DNA from: Pseudoroseicyclus aestuarii
GTDB lineage: Bacteria > Pseudomonadota > Alphaproteobacteria > Rhodobacterales > Rhodobacteraceae
Length of the DNA stretch: 64,000 nucleotides
Direction: 5' to 3'
Assembly (NCBI RefSeq): GCF_003217255.1
Contig: NZ_QJTE01000004.1
Location: forward strand, 1 to 64,000
Shown: positions 8,428-17,818 of the stretch, piece by piece
Layout: every line of letters starts with the position of its first letter
How positions within the stretch are numbered: position 1 is the first letter of the stretch
The notes under the pieces: generated by a model
What the model was told of the DNA's origin: nothing
What the model saw: only the letters and a program-made list of their open reading frames with translations
The model's database searches: none
Program-made: the position numbers and the translations under genes

Positions 8428-9765
8428 CTACTGCCCCGAGAGCATCCGCGCGGTCGAGATGGCATAGCGGTCCGTCATGCCCGAGACGAAGTCCGCCAGC
8501 GCATGCAGCGCCGTCTCCGGCCCCGCGACGCCGCGCAGGTCCAGCGACAGGGCGCGCACGACCTGGGCATGATGATCGGGCAAGGCGCCCTTGTCCCAGC
8601 CCGCCCGGCCCAGCGCCTCGAGGACCGGCATCACGCCTTCCAGCACCTGGTGAATCACCCGCCGGCCCGACACCTCGAGCCGGGTCTTGCGCGGCGTGGT
8701 GAAGATCCGCTCCTGCGCCAGCGCCTCGATCCGGGCGAACTCCCCTGCCCGGTCCGAGGCTTCGATGAGCGAGCGCGAGAAGGTCCCCGCCATGATCGCG
8801 GCGTGATTGGCGCAGAAGGCCTCGACGCAGCCCGCGACCGCCGATCCGATCGCCATGGCGCGCAGCATGGCGATGACTTCGCCCGGGCTCTGCCCGGCGG
8901 TGTCGCGGTTGGGTCGCCCCGCCAGCTCGTAGAGCGGCTGGTAGACCGCGTCGTAGGGCAGATCGCCCGCGGTGAAGGCGTCTTCGAGATCGACGATGTT
9001 GTAGCAGATGTCGTCCGCCGCCTCGACGATGAAGACCAGCGGATGGCGCCGCCACCAGCCCGCCTCGGCCGGCAGGCCGCAACCCTGCGCCACCTCGGCC
9101 CAGAGGTCGGCCTCGGCGGCGAAGACGCCGAACTTCTTCAGCCCGGCATAGCCCTTGCGCACATCCTCCGGCAGCGCCGCCCGCGCCGCTGCGGTGACGG
9201 GGTACTTCATGAAGGCGCCGAGGGTCGCGTGGCTCAGACGCATGCCGCCGGAATCGCGGTACATCTCCAGCCGCGAGAGGATGCGGAAGCCCTGAGCATT
9301 GCCTTCGAAGGCCTCGAACTGCGCGCGCATCGCGGGGTCCAGATCCGCCGCCAGCCCCCTGCCCGAAGCAAAGCGCTCGGCGAACCAGCCGCCGATCGCC
9401 GCCTCGCCGGAGTGGCCGAAGGGCGGATTGCCGATGTCATGCGCCATGCAGGCGGCCTGCACGATGCCGGCCAGCGCATGCTCCTCGCCCGGCGCGATTG
9501 CGCCTTCGTCGATCAGCCACTGGCCGATCCGCATCGCCAGCGACCGGCCGACGCTGCCGACCTCGACCGAGTGGATCAGCCGGTGGTGGATGTGGTCATG
9601 ATCGTAAAGCGGATGCACCTGCGTCTTGTTCGCCAGCCTTCGGAAGGGCGCGGAAAAGACGATGCGGTCGTGATCCTGCACGAAGATCGACCGCATCGGC
9701 CGCGCCTCGTAGCCGGCATCGCCCAGCCGCCGCGGGCTGAGGAGATCCGCCCAGCGCATGGTCAT
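8428..9765 (-). CDS. dGTPase-like HD-domain triphosphohydrolase
   Basis: A 445-residue protein of the deoxyguanosinetriphosphate triphosphohydrolase-like family, whose known members hydrolyse dNTPs to nucleoside and triphosphate with a metal-bound HD domain. Visible metal ligands are His in [15 protein letters not shown], His-Asp in [16 protein letters not shown] and a later Asp in [13 protein letters not shown]. The N-terminal [26 protein letters not shown] is the family's hallmark. Its ATG overlaps the tgt stop (ATGA), so it is translated with tgt. This pairing suggests shared expression in nucleotide/tRNA metabolism. Substrate preference (dGTP or all dNTPs) is not determinable. Confidence 0.92.
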   Translation of the reverse strand: MTMRWADLLSPRRLGDAGYEARPMRSIFVQDHDRIVFSAPFRRLANKTQVHPLYDHDHIHHRLIHSVEVGSVGRSLAMRIGQWLIDEGAIAPGEEHALAGIVQAACMAHDIGNPPFGHSGEAAIGGWFAERFASGRGLAADLDPAMRAQFEAFEGNAQGFRILSRLEMYRDSGGMRLSHATLGAFMKYPVTAAARAALPEDVRKGYAGLKKFGVFAAEADLWAEVAQGCGLPAEAGWWRRHPLVFIVEAADDICYNIVDLEDAFTAGDLPYDAVYQPLYELAGRPNRDTAGQSPGEVIAMLRAMAIGSAVAGCVEAFCANHAAIMAGTFSRSLIEASDRAGEFARIEALAQERIFTTPRKTRLEVSGRRVIHQVLEGVMPVLEALGRAGWDKGALPDHHAQVVRALSLDLRGVAGPETALHALADFVSGMTDRYAISTARMLSGQ

Positions 9766-10886
9766 AGCCGCTCGATGTCCCCTTCGGCGCGCAGCGCGTG
9801 GAAGTCCGCTTCGAAGGCGGCAAAGCGCCCCTCGGCGATGGCGCCGCGCATCCCGGCCATGAGGTCCTGGTAGTACTGCAGATTATGCGCCGTCAGCAGC
9901 ATGCCGGCGATCATCTCGCCGGCGCGCACGACGTGGTGCAGATAGGCGCGCGAATAGCCGCGGCAGGCCGGGCAGGTGCAACCCTCGTCGAGGGGACGCG
10001 GGTCCTCGGCATGGCGCGCGTTCCGAAGGTTGACCTGCCCGCGCCGGGTCCAGGCCTGCCCCGTCCGCCCCGAGCGGGTGGGCAGCACGCAGTCCATCAT
10101 GTCCACGCCGCGCTTGACCGCGCCCAGAATGTCGTCGGGCTTGCCCACGCCCATCAGGTAGCGCGGGCGATCCTCGGGCAGCATGGCGGGGGCGTAGTCC
10201 AGAACGCCGAACATCGCCTCCTGCCCCTCGCCCACGGCGAGGCCGCCGATGGCATAGCCCTCGAAGCCGATGGATTTCAGCGCCTCGGCACTTTCCTCGC
10301 GCAGCGCGCGCGTCACGCCGCCCTGCTGGATCCCGAAAAGGGCATGGCCGGGCCGGTCGCCGAAGGCCTCGCGCGAGCGCTCGGCCCAGCGCATCGACAG
10401 GCGCATCGCCTCGGCCACCCGCTCTTCCGTCGCGGGCAGCGCCGGGCATTCGTCAAAGCACATCACGATGTCGGACCCCAGCAGCCGCTGGATCTCCATC
10501 GACCGTTCCGGGGTCAGCACGTGCTTGGAGCCGTCGACATGGCTGCGGAAAGTCACGCCCTCTTCCGTCAGCTTGCGCAGATCGGCAAGGCTCATCACCT
10601 GGAAGCCGCCGGAGTCGGTCAGGATCGGCCGATCCCAGTTCATGAAGCGGTGCAGCCCGCCCAGTCGCGCGACACGCTCGGCCCCGGGGCGCAGCATCAG
10701 GTGGTAGGTATTGCCCAGCAGGATGTCGGCGCCGGTCTCGGCGACCTGTTCGGGCAGCATCGCCTTGACCGTGGCGGCGGTGCCGACGGGCATGAAGGCG
10801 GGCGTGCGGATGGCCCCGCGGGGCGTGTCGATCCGCCCCGTGCGGGCCGCGCCATCGGTGGCGTCAAGCGTGAAGGAAAATCGCAT
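9762..10886 (-). CDS. tgt: tRNA-guanine transglycosylase (queuine tRNA-ribosyltransferase)
   Basis: Tgt exchanges guanine 34 of GUN-anticodon tRNAs for preQ1, the first tRNA-bound step of queuosine synthesis. The 374-residue length is normal. [11 protein letters not shown] holds the catalytic/base-binding Asp, GIQQGG and GLAVGE bind the base, [19 protein letters not shown] carries the nucleophilic Asp, and [16 protein letters not shown] is the zinc site. The start ATG has only a weak ribosome site. The stop overlaps the dGTPase-like gene. No other queuosine genes are nearby. Confidence 0.97.
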   Translation of the reverse strand: MRFSFTLDATDGAARTGRIDTPRGAIRTPAFMPVGTAATVKAMLPEQVAETGADILLGNTYHLMLRPGAERVARLGGLHRFMNWDRPILTDSGGFQVMSLADLRKLTEEGVTFRSHVDGSKHVLTPERSMEIQRLLGSDIVMCFDECPALPATEERVAEAMRLSMRWAERSREAFGDRPGHALFGIQQGGVTRALREESAEALKSIGFEGYAIGGLAVGEGQEAMFGVLDYAPAMLPEDRPRYLMGVGKPDDILGAVKRGVDMMDCVLPTRSGRTGQAWTRRGQVNLRNARHAEDPRPLDEGCTCPACRGYSRAYLHHVVRAGEMIAGMLLTAHNLQYYQDLMAGMRGAIAEGRFAAFEADFHALRAEGDIERL

Positions 10887-10936
10887 GAGCGCGCTCTAGC
10901 CCCCTGCCCCGGCCAGCGCAACGGGCGAGGTTTGCG

Positions 10937-10996
10937 GCTGCCCCCCGGCGGGGGGCAGCGCCGGGCCGAGGGGGCTCGATGCCCCCGAGGGCCGGC
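10937..10996. repeat. Tandem GC hairpins at the htrA 3' end, including a dispersed palindrome
   Basis: A perfect 10-bp stem (GCTGCCCCCC, loop GGC) at 10937-10959 is followed by a large imperfect palindrome at 10960-10996 centred on GGGGCTCGATGCCCC and flanked by GCCGG/CCGGC arms. The second is nearly repeated at 22344-22383. Both lie just past the stop of a minus-strand gene, so termination is the likely job. Confidence 0.55.
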
Positions 10997-11011
10997 TCCC
11001 CCCCCCAGCGG

Positions 11012-12121
11012 CTATTGCAGCTGCAGCACCACCTCGCGCCGCGCACCGTCCTTCTCCAGCCCCAGCGTCACCTCGTCCCCGACCCGGCGGCGGTCCAGGG
11101 CCGCCAGCAGCGCGTCGAGCGTGTCCACCGGCAGCCCGTCCAGCGTCTTGATCACGTCGCCCGGAATGATGCGCCCGTCGCGCGAGAGCTGTGCGTGCGT
11201 GATGCCCGCCCGCGCCGCATCGCTGTCCGGCATCACCTCCAGCACCAGCGCACCCTCCAGTCCCTGCCGGTTCACCGCCGCGTTTATCTGGCTGTCGAAG
11301 CCCAGCCCCAGCGAGGGCGGGCTGTAGCGCCCGGTCTCGATCAGCTGCGGCACGACCCGCAGCACGGCGCCGACCGGCACGGCAAAGCCGATGCCGGCAT
11401 TGGCGCCCGAGGGCGAGTAGATCGCCGTCGTCACCCCCACCAGCCGCCCCGAGGCATCGAGAAGCGGCCCGCCGGAATTGCCCGGGTTGATCGCCGCATC
11501 GGTCTGGATCACGCCGCGGATGGTGCGCCCGCCCTCTTCCTGAAGATCGCGATCCAGCGCGCTGACGATGCCGGATGTCAGCGTCCAGTCGAGGCCGAAG
11601 GGATTGCCGATCGCCAGCACCGATTGCCCGACCTCCAGCCCGCCGGCCTCGGCCAGCGGCAGCGGCGCGGGCAGGTCCCCGGCCGCGATCCTCAGCACGG
11701 CAAGGTCATGGCCCGGCGCCGTGCCCACGACCTGCGCATCCAGGCTGCGCCCGTCCGCCAGCTGCACCACCGCGCGCGAGGCGCCGGCGATGACGTGGTT
11801 GTTCGTCACCACGTAGCCATCCGCGTTCCACAGGAAGCCAGAGCCGGAGCCGAGCGGACGTTCCCCCACCCGGCGCGAGAAGGGATCGCGCACCTGCGCC
11901 GAGGTGGTGATGGCCACGACCCCCTCGCGCGCGGCGCGGAAGACGGCGATGGTCCGCTCCTCCGGCAGGGCGAGCGGCGCCTCGGCGGCGGGCAGCGGCA
12001 GGGCCGAGGGGGCGCGCGGCGCGGCGGTCTCCGGGGCCAGTGCCAGCCCCAGCCCGATCCCGGCGGACAATGCCACCCCCAGCGCCAGACCGATCACGAA
12101 GACGAGGGAACGGGCAGGCAT
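11012..12121 (-). CDS. HtrA/DegP-like membrane-anchored serine protease with PDZ domain
   Basis: A trypsin-like S1C protease for periplasmic quality control. Residues 5-30 form an uncleaved membrane anchor or signal (LVFVIGLALGVALSAGIGLGLALA). The catalytic triad is visible: His in VVTNNHVIAG, Asp in GHDLAVLRI and Ser in INPGNSGGPLLD. A single PDZ domain follows from about residue 265 (LEGALVLEVMPDSDAARAGI, GDVIKTLDG). At 369 residues with one PDZ it is closer to DegS-type proteins than to DegP, which has two. A GGAG ribosome site precedes the ATG. It is divergent from the lytic transglycosylase gene across 86 bp. Confidence 0.9.
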   Translation of the reverse strand: MPARSLVFVIGLALGVALSAGIGLGLALAPETAAPRAPSALPLPAAEAPLALPEERTIAVFRAAREGVVAITTSAQVRDPFSRRVGERPLGSGSGFLWNADGYVVTNNHVIAGASRAVVQLADGRSLDAQVVGTAPGHDLAVLRIAAGDLPAPLPLAEAGGLEVGQSVLAIGNPFGLDWTLTSGIVSALDRDLQEEGGRTIRGVIQTDAAINPGNSGGPLLDASGRLVGVTTAIYSPSGANAGIGFAVPVGAVLRVVPQLIETGRYSPPSLGLGFDSQINAAVNRQGLEGALVLEVMPDSDAARAGITHAQLSRDGRIIPGDVIKTLDGLPVDTLDALLAALDRRRVGDEVTLGLEKDGARREVVLQLQ

Positions 12122-12207
12122 CGCCGAACTCCGGTTGGAGGCCCCCGCCGCGGCTGCTACCGTCCCGGCGGGGCACCAAAGGCTAGACGTCGATCAGGAG
12201 TTACGCT

Positions 12208-13038
12208 TTGCTTGCACAGCTTTCCACCCGTTTCCAGCGGGGCATCTTGCCCGCGCTCGCCGCTGCCGCGGCGCTCGTTGCCGCCCCGGCGCTGGCCGCG
12301 ACCTGCGGCAACGACGCCGCCGGCTTCGCCCGCTGGAAGCAGGAGTTCGCGCCAGAGGCCGCCGCCGCCGGCATCGGTCAGGCGGGGCTCAGCGCGCTGG
12401 CCAATGCCAGCTACGCGACCCGCACCATCAATGCCGACCGCAACCAGACCGGCGTGAAATACGCGCTGGATGACTTCATCCGCATCCGCCTCGGATCGCT
12501 CGACAGCTTCGCCTCGCAGGCGCGGCAGCGGCTGAACCAGAACCCTGCCTTCTACCAGTCGCTGCAGCAGGCCTACGGCGTGCCGCCGGGGATCCTGCTG
12601 TCGATCCACGGGATGGAGACCGGCTGGGGCCGCAACATGGGCTCCGAGAACGTCATCAACTCTATCGTGACCATGGCCTACGATTGCCGGCGCAGCGATT
12701 TCTTCGTGCCGCATGCGCTGGCCGCGCTGTCGATGGTCGATCGCGGCATGCTCTCCACCGGGCAGATCGGCGCCTTCCACGGCGAGCTGGGGCATACCCA
12801 GTTCCTGCCCGGCAACGCCCTGCGCTATGGCCGCGACGGCAATGGCGACGGGCGGATCGATTTCTCGGACCAGTCCGACGCCCTCGCCTCGACGGCCTAT
12901 TACCTGCAGCAGATGGGCTGGCAGGCCGGGCAACCCTATCAGGAGGGCACGGCCAACTTCCGCGTGCTGAACGAATGGAACGCGGCGACGGTCTACCAGC
13001 AGGCCATCGCGCTCAGCGCGCAGCGCATCGACGGCTGA
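12208..13038 (+). CDS. Lytic murein transglycosylase (MltB-type), TTG start
   Basis: The enzyme cleaves peptidoglycan glycan strands to 1,6-anhydro-muropeptides. The start is a TTG with AGGAG 7 bases upstream, followed by a signal peptide (LPALAAAAALVAAPALAA) with a cut near residue 31; the mature protein is periplasmic. SIHGMETGWGRNMG holds the catalytic Glu, and GELGHTQFLPGNALRYG plus NGDGRIDFSDQSDALAS are the conserved MltB/SLT_2 blocks. At 276 residues it is shorter than MltB with a peptidoglycan-binding C-terminus, and that domain is absent here. It converges with a GNAT gene. Confidence 0.9.
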   Translation: MLAQLSTRFQRGILPALAAAAALVAAPALAATCGNDAAGFARWKQEFAPEAAAAGIGQAGLSALANASYATRTINADRNQTGVKYALDDFIRIRLGSLDSFASQARQRLNQNPAFYQSLQQAYGVPPGILLSIHGMETGWGRNMGSENVINSIVTMAYDCRRSDFFVPHALAALSMVDRGMLSTGQIGAFHGELGHTQFLPGNALRYGRDGNGDGRIDFSDQSDALASTAYYLQQMGWQAGQPYQEGTANFRVLNEWNAATVYQQAIALSAQRIDG

Positions 13039-13054
13039 AGCCCTCGGCCCCCTT

Positions 13055-13078
13055 CGCCCGCACCAAGGGGTGCGGGCG
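13055..13078. terminator. Bidirectional hairpin between convergent genes
   Basis: A perfect 10-bp stem (CGCCCGCACC, loop AAGG) lies 17 bp after the transglycosylase stop and 27 bp beyond the GNAT stop on the other strand. It lacks a clear T tract, so it may rely on the stem alone or on Rho. Confidence 0.5.
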
Positions 13079-13104
13079 GAGGGGTCCCGCCGGGCCGGCG
13101 CGTC

Positions 13105-13566
13105 CTAGGCCAGGCGGTAGCATTTGCAGATGGCGCCATCTGCAATCCGGTAGGTGCGAAAGCCCATCTTCTCGTAATAGGCCTGCCCCTCGACGTTGGT
13201 GGCGCCGATGAAGGCCTCGATCGCCGGCAGCCGCGCCGCCTCTGCCGCCGCACGAGTCGCCTCGAACAAGCGCGATCCGACGCCCCTGCGGCCCGCCTCC
13301 GGCGCGACATGGGTGCCGATGAAGCCCCAGCCCTCGGGCGTGCCGTAGCGGTTGCCCGCACTGGTCCGCACCACCGACTGGAAGCCCAGCAGCCCGCCGC
13401 CCTCGTCCAGCGCGAGGACGCAGAGGATGCCCTCCGGGTTCTCGATATAGGTGGCGAGGACGAAATCCTCGTCCGCGCGAGAGGTCCGCTTGCCCGCGGA
13501 GACCAACGTTCCAAGCATCCTGCTTATGGCCTGCGCGTCGGCCGGCACTGCCTTGCGGATTTCCAT
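13105..13566 (-). CDS. GNAT-family N-acetyltransferase
   Basis: A 153-residue single-domain acetyltransferase. VAPEAGRRGVGSRLFEAT is motif A, the acetyl-CoA pyrophosphate-binding Q/RxxGxG/A loop, and NVEGQAYYEKMGFRTYR is motif B with the usual Tyr. The substrate is unknown. It lies just downstream of ileS on the same strand, but a strong hairpin separates them, so it is probably a separate unit. Its end converges with the transglycosylase. Confidence 0.88.
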   Translation of the reverse strand: MEIRKAVPADAQAISRMLGTLVSAGKRTSRADEDFVLATYIENPEGILCVLALDEGGGLLGFQSVVRTSAGNRYGTPEGWGFIGTHVAPEAGRRGVGSRLFEATRAAAEAARLPAIEAFIGATNVEGQAYYEKMGFRTYRIADGAICKCYRLA

Positions 13567-13596
13567 GGGGACACCGTCCGAAGGGTCAGGCGTGGC

Positions 13597-13621
13597 GGGC
13601 GGCGCCTTGCGGGCGCCGCCC
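13597..13621 (-). terminator. Hairpin downstream of ileS
   Basis: The perfect repeat GGGCGGCGCC, five-base loop, GGCGCCGCCC lies 18 bp past the ileS stop. It has no T run on the ileS strand, so termination strength is uncertain. Confidence 0.5.
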
Positions 13622-13638
13622 AGTCTGGTCAGGTCAGC

Positions 13639-16600
13639 TCAAGCCGCCCCGAGCGCCGCGTCGCAGCGGGCGCACGTGCCGGGATGGGAATGGGTGCCGA
13701 CGTCGGGAAGCACCTTCCAGCAGCGCTGGCACTTCGTGCCATCGGCCTTCTCGAAGACCGCCGCCACATCCGCGACCTCCGGCAGGCGGAAGGCCTCGGC
13801 CGGGGCGGGATCGGTCGTCACCCGGACATCGCTGGTGATGCAGAGATCGGCGAAATCGACGCCGGTCATCGCGGCGGCGATCTCCTTGCTGACATGGACC
13901 ACCGGCGCGGCCTCGAGGCTGGCGCCGATCACCTTCTCGCGGCGCTGAAGCTCCAGCGCGCCGGTCACGACGCGGCGGGCGCGGCGCAGCTTGCCCCACT
14001 TCTCGGCCAGCGCCTCGTTGCGCCAATCCGCCGGCGTGTCGGGGAAGTCCTGCAGGTGGACCGAGGATCCCTCGCCCGGGTTCCGCTCAAGCCAGACCTC
14101 TTCCATCGTGAAGACGAGGATCGGCGCCAGCCAGGTCGTCAGCCGCTGGTACAGCAGCTCAAGCACCCAGCGCGCGGCGCGGCGGCGCGGCGTGTCGCCG
14201 TCGCAATAGAGCGCGTCCTTGCGCACGTCGAAGTAGAAGGCCGACAGCTCCACCGTGGCGAAATCGAAGACCGCGCGCAGCACGCCTTGGAAATCGAAGG
14301 CGGCGTAGCCTTCGCGCACCTCGGCATCCAGCTCGGCCAGACGGTGCAGCACCCATTGCTCGAGCTCGGGCATCTCCTCGCGCGCGACCTCGGGCGTGCC
14401 GTCGACGGCGCTGCCGAGGATGAAGCGCAGGGTGTTGCGCAGCCGGCGATAACTGTCGGCGGTCCCTTTCAGGATCTCCGGCCCGATCCGCTGTTCCCCG
14501 GTATAGTCGGACTGCGCCACCCAGAGGCGCAGGATATCGGCGCCGTACTGCTTGGTCACATCGTCGGGGGCCACGGTATTGCCGATCGACTTGGACATCT
14601 TCATGCCCTTCTCGTCGAGCGTGAAGCCGTGCGTGATGACGTTCCGGTAGGGCGCGCGCCCCGTGGTGCCGACCGACTGCAGCAGGGAGGAGTGGAACCA
14701 GCCCCGGTGCTGGTCGGTCCCTTCCATGTAGACATCGGCGATGCCGTCCTCGGAGCCGTCCGCCCGGTCACGCAGCACGAAGGCATGGGTAGAGCCGCTG
14801 TCGAACCACACGTCGAGGATGTCGAAGACCTGCTCATAGGCCTCGGGGTCGGCGTCGGTGCCGAGGAAGCGCTCCTTCGCGCCCTCCTTGTACCAGGCAT
14901 CCGCGCCCTCGGCCTCGAAGGCCTCGGTGATGCGGGCGTTCACCGCCTTGTTGCGCAGCAAGAAATCGGGATCGGTCGGCTTGGCGCCGCGCTTGACGAA
15001 GCAGGTCAGCGGCACGCCCCAGGCGCGCTGGCGCGAGAGCACCCAGTCGGGGCGGTTCTCCATCATCGAATGCAGCCGGTTGCGGCCCGATTTCGGGGTC
15101 CAGCCGACCTGGTCGATGCAGGTCAGCGCCCGCTCGCGGATGGTCTTGCCGTTCTGGTCCTGCCCGTCGCCCACCGCTTGGTCGATGGCGGCGAACCACT
15201 GCGGCGTGTTGCGGAAGATGACCGGCGCCTTGGAGCGCCAGCTATGCGGGTAGGAGTGCTTGATCCGCCCGCGCGCCAGCAGGCCGCCGGTTTCGACCAG
15301 CTTGTCGATGACGGCCTTGTTGGCGTCGCCCTCCCAGTCGCCCTTCTTCGCCTTGGCGGCGAGGATGCGCTTGCCGCCGAAGAACGGCAGGTCCTCGCGG
15401 TAGGCGCCGTCGTCCATCACGTTGTAGGTGATGACCTCGCTCAGCATGCCGAGGTCGCGGTACAGCTCGTATTCCTCCATCCCGTGGGAGGGGGCGCAAT
15501 GGACGAAGCCGGTGCCCTCGGTATCGGTGACGAAATCGGCGGCGCGGAAATCGCGCGGCGCGTCCCATTCGCAGTTCGAATTTTCAGCACCGGCAAGCGG
15601 GTGGAGGAGCGAGAGACCTTCAAGTTCGGCTGCACCGACACCACGCAAACGCTTCCAATCACCATGGATCAGACGCGCTTTTGAGAAAACATCCTCCGCC
15701 AGTTTATCAGCCAAGAGATAGCGTTCGCCTACTTTGGCCCAACATTGTTCGGGTGTGTCTGTGACCTCATAAAGTCCGTAGGAAATGTGTTTACCATATA
15801 CGACGGCCTTGTTGGACGGGATAGTCCAAGGAGTGGTCGTCCAGATAACTACGTAAGCATCCTCAAGATCGTCAGCTAATTCGAAGTCGTTAACCAGCGG
15901 CATGGCGTCGCCCTGCCTCGCTTCGGGAATGAAGATCGTTGGCTCAGCGACCTTGAACTTCACCCAGATCGTCGGGCTTTCCTTGTCGTGATACTCGACC
16001 TCGGCCTCGGCCAGCGCGGTCTCTTCGACCGGAGACCACATCACCGGCTTGGAGCCCTGGTAGAGCGTGCCGTTCATGAGGAATTTCATGAACTCCTCGG
16101 CGATGACGCGCTCGGCGTGAAAGTCCATGGTCAGGTAGGGATCGGCCCAATTGCCGGTGACGCCGAGGCGCTGGAATTCCTCGCGCTGCACATCCACCCA
16201 GTGCCGGGCGAAGTCGCGGCATTCGGCGCGGAACTCCAGCACCGGGACCTCGTCCTTGTCGCGGCCCTTGGCGCGGTACTGCTCCTCGATCTTCCACTCG
16301 ATCGGCAGGCCGTGGCAGTCCCAGCCGGGGATGTAGCGCGCGTCGCGGCCCATCATCTGGTGGCTGCGCACGATCACGTCCTTGATCGTCTTGTTCAGCG
16401 CGTGGCCGATGTGCAGGTGCCCGTTGGCATAGGGCGGGCCATCGTGCAGCGTGAAGGGCCGGCGCCCCTCGGCTTTCTCGCGCAGGCGGTCGTAGACGCC
16501 GATCCGCGCCCAGCGCTCCAGCCAGCCGGGCTCGCGCTTGGGCAGGCCGGCGCGCATCGGAAACTCGGTCTGCGGCAGGTTCAGGGTATCGCGGTAATCG

Positions 16601-16644
16601 GGGGCATCGGCCGCGTCATCGGGCCGGACGGTATCGGAGCACAT
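13639..16644 (-). CDS. ileS: Isoleucyl-tRNA synthetase
   Basis: A class I synthetase charging tRNA-Ile, 1001 residues, long but normal for alphaproteobacteria. The start (MCSDTVRPDD) follows GAAGGA at a suitable distance. PYANGHLHIGHALNK is the HIGH motif, MKMSKSIGNT is KMSKS, and VIWTTTPWTIPSNKA lies in the CP1 editing domain that removes Val-tRNA-Ile. The C-terminal CQRCWKVLPDVGTHSHPGTCARCDAAL is a zinc-finger module with all four Cys. A tract of about 300 bp inside the editing domain has much lower GC than the rest of the gene. The reading frame is intact throughout. Confidence 0.98.
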   Translation of the reverse strand: MCSDTVRPDDAADAPDYRDTLNLPQTEFPMRAGLPKREPGWLERWARIGVYDRLREKAEGRRPFTLHDGPPYANGHLHIGHALNKTIKDVIVRSHQMMGRDARYIPGWDCHGLPIEWKIEEQYRAKGRDKDEVPVLEFRAECRDFARHWVDVQREEFQRLGVTGNWADPYLTMDFHAERVIAEEFMKFLMNGTLYQGSKPVMWSPVEETALAEAEVEYHDKESPTIWVKFKVAEPTIFIPEARQGDAMPLVNDFELADDLEDAYVVIWTTTPWTIPSNKAVVYGKHISYGLYEVTDTPEQCWAKVGERYLLADKLAEDVFSKARLIHGDWKRLRGVGAAELEGLSLLHPLAGAENSNCEWDAPRDFRAADFVTDTEGTGFVHCAPSHGMEEYELYRDLGMLSEVITYNVMDDGAYREDLPFFGGKRILAAKAKKGDWEGDANKAVIDKLVETGGLLARGRIKHSYPHSWRSKAPVIFRNTPQWFAAIDQAVGDGQDQNGKTIRERALTCIDQVGWTPKSGRNRLHSMMENRPDWVLSRQRAWGVPLTCFVKRGAKPTDPDFLLRNKAVNARITEAFEAEGADAWYKEGAKERFLGTDADPEAYEQVFDILDVWFDSGSTHAFVLRDRADGSEDGIADVYMEGTDQHRGWFHSSLLQSVGTTGRAPYRNVITHGFTLDEKGMKMSKSIGNTVAPDDVTKQYGADILRLWVAQSDYTGEQRIGPEILKGTADSYRRLRNTLRFILGSAVDGTPEVAREEMPELEQWVLHRLAELDAEVREGYAAFDFQGVLRAVFDFATVELSAFYFDVRKDALYCDGDTPRRRAARWVLELLYQRLTTWLAPILVFTMEEVWLERNPGEGSSVHLQDFPDTPADWRNEALAEKWGKLRRARRVVTGALELQRREKVIGASLEAAPVVHVSKEIAAAMTGVDFADLCITSDVRVTTDPAPAEAFRLPEVADVAAVFEKADGTKCQRCWKVLPDVGTHSHPGTCARCDAALGAA
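15590..15905. other. Low-GC tract inside ileS (editing-domain region)
   Basis: A hand count gives 117 G+C in 240 bases for 15661-15900 (49%), against 41 in 60 for 15481-15540 just beside it. Codons in this stretch use A and T at third positions unlike the flanks, yet the protein stays conserved. The edges are rather sharp near 15590 and 15905. This fits a short homologous replacement from a lower-GC relative. Covered residues are about 247-351. Confidence 0.6.
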
Positions 16645-16827
16645 CGCGCGCTGGTCCTTCGGGTCGTGTCACACTGGAGGGGGCGGCGCGGAGGCTTCCA
16701 TGCGCCTTGTCCCGGCAGCCCTGATCAGAGCGCCGGGCCCGTAATTCGGGCGATGATGGCGAAGGAACGCATCATGCGCGCCTTATAGGCACGGCATCAG
16801 GCCCCGTAAAGCAGCCCCGGCGGCGCC

Positions 16828-17718
16828 CTAGCGCGGCGTGCCGATCAGCGCGATCATGCGCTTGGCCCCCGCGCTGTCGCTGCGCAGCACCGCGCCCAGC
16901 GCCGTGGCATCCGGGTCCAGCAGACCCGCGGCATAGCCTTCGTCCGAGAGCCATGAGGCGGCGAAATCGGTCACGTCGGCTTCTGTCGGCTCCGCCCCGC
17001 AGCCGCCGCAGCTGGCCGAAAGCGTGGCAAGGCCGGTGAAGCCGCCCTGCGCCCCCTGCGGAAGGGCTGCAAAGGGATCGCCCAGCGGCGCCTCGATGGC
17101 CCCCTCGGGCAGCAGGGCCTCTGCCGAGCTCACCAGCGCCTCGTCCTCGGCAAGGGGCGGCAAATCCCGCTCGGCCCGCGCGGCATTCACCGGCTCCAGC
17201 AGCACCGGGGTCGCCCCGCCCTCGAGCGGCGCGCCCTCCGCCTGCCCCGGCCCGGAGAAGTCCTGCACGGCGTAAAGCGCGCCGTCCTCCTGCACGATGC
17301 CGAAGCCGAAGCTGGCAAGGCCGGGATCGAGGATGTTCTCGCGGTGCTCGGGGCTGTTCATCCAGCCCTCCTGCAGGGCCTCGATCCGGGCCGCGTCCGG
17401 GGCGCCGCAGCCCTCGCAGCGGGCGATGTTCTCGGCCACCAGCAGCATCTCCGATCCGCCGGCGGCGATGAACCTGTCCCGCGGCGTGGTGCCGTCCGGG
17501 GCGACATGGGCGTAAAAGCCCTGATCCAGCATCGCCTCGGCATGGTTCTGGGCGATCTCGTCCAGCGTCTCGCCCGCCTCCAAGGGATCCAGCCCCTGCG
17601 CCTGCCGGTCTTCGTTCACCAGCGTCAGCGCGTGCTCGCGCAGCCCTTCGAGATCGTCCTGCGCTGCGGCGGGTCCGGCGGCGAGGCAAAGGCAAAGAGC
17701 GGTCAGGCGGCGCAGCAT
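16828..17718 (-). CDS. Secreted CAP/SCP-domain protein
   Basis: The start at MLRRLTALCLCLAAGPAAAQ has CAGGAGA upstream and gives a signal peptide cut after residue 19; an upstream in-frame ATG is not used. Residues 25-155 form a CAP (SCP/PR-1-like) domain with the expected pattern: NEDRQAQGLDPLEAGETLDEIAQNHA, FYAHVAPDG, ENIARCEGC and MNSPEHRENIL. A second half (about 160-296) has an NAARAERDLPPL motif like a degenerate second CAP repeat and a CGGC cluster. The roles of bacterial CAP proteins are poorly known. It stands alone, 183 bp downstream of the ileS start region. Confidence 0.85.
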   Translation of the reverse strand: MLRRLTALCLCLAAGPAAAQDDLEGLREHALTLVNEDRQAQGLDPLEAGETLDEIAQNHAEAMLDQGFYAHVAPDGTTPRDRFIAAGGSEMLLVAENIARCEGCGAPDAARIEALQEGWMNSPEHRENILDPGLASFGFGIVQEDGALYAVQDFSGPGQAEGAPLEGGATPVLLEPVNAARAERDLPPLAEDEALVSSAEALLPEGAIEAPLGDPFAALPQGAQGGFTGLATLSASCGGCGAEPTEADVTDFAASWLSDEGYAAGLLDPDATALGAVLRSDSAGAKRMIALIGTPR

Positions 17719-17818
17719 GGGCGGGTCTCCTGTCGGGGCCATGACTGGCTGAACCCCGCCGCGGCCCACCCCGTTCCATCACGGGTGCGCAGGGTGCGGC
17801 GGCGGCCCTGCCCCGCGC

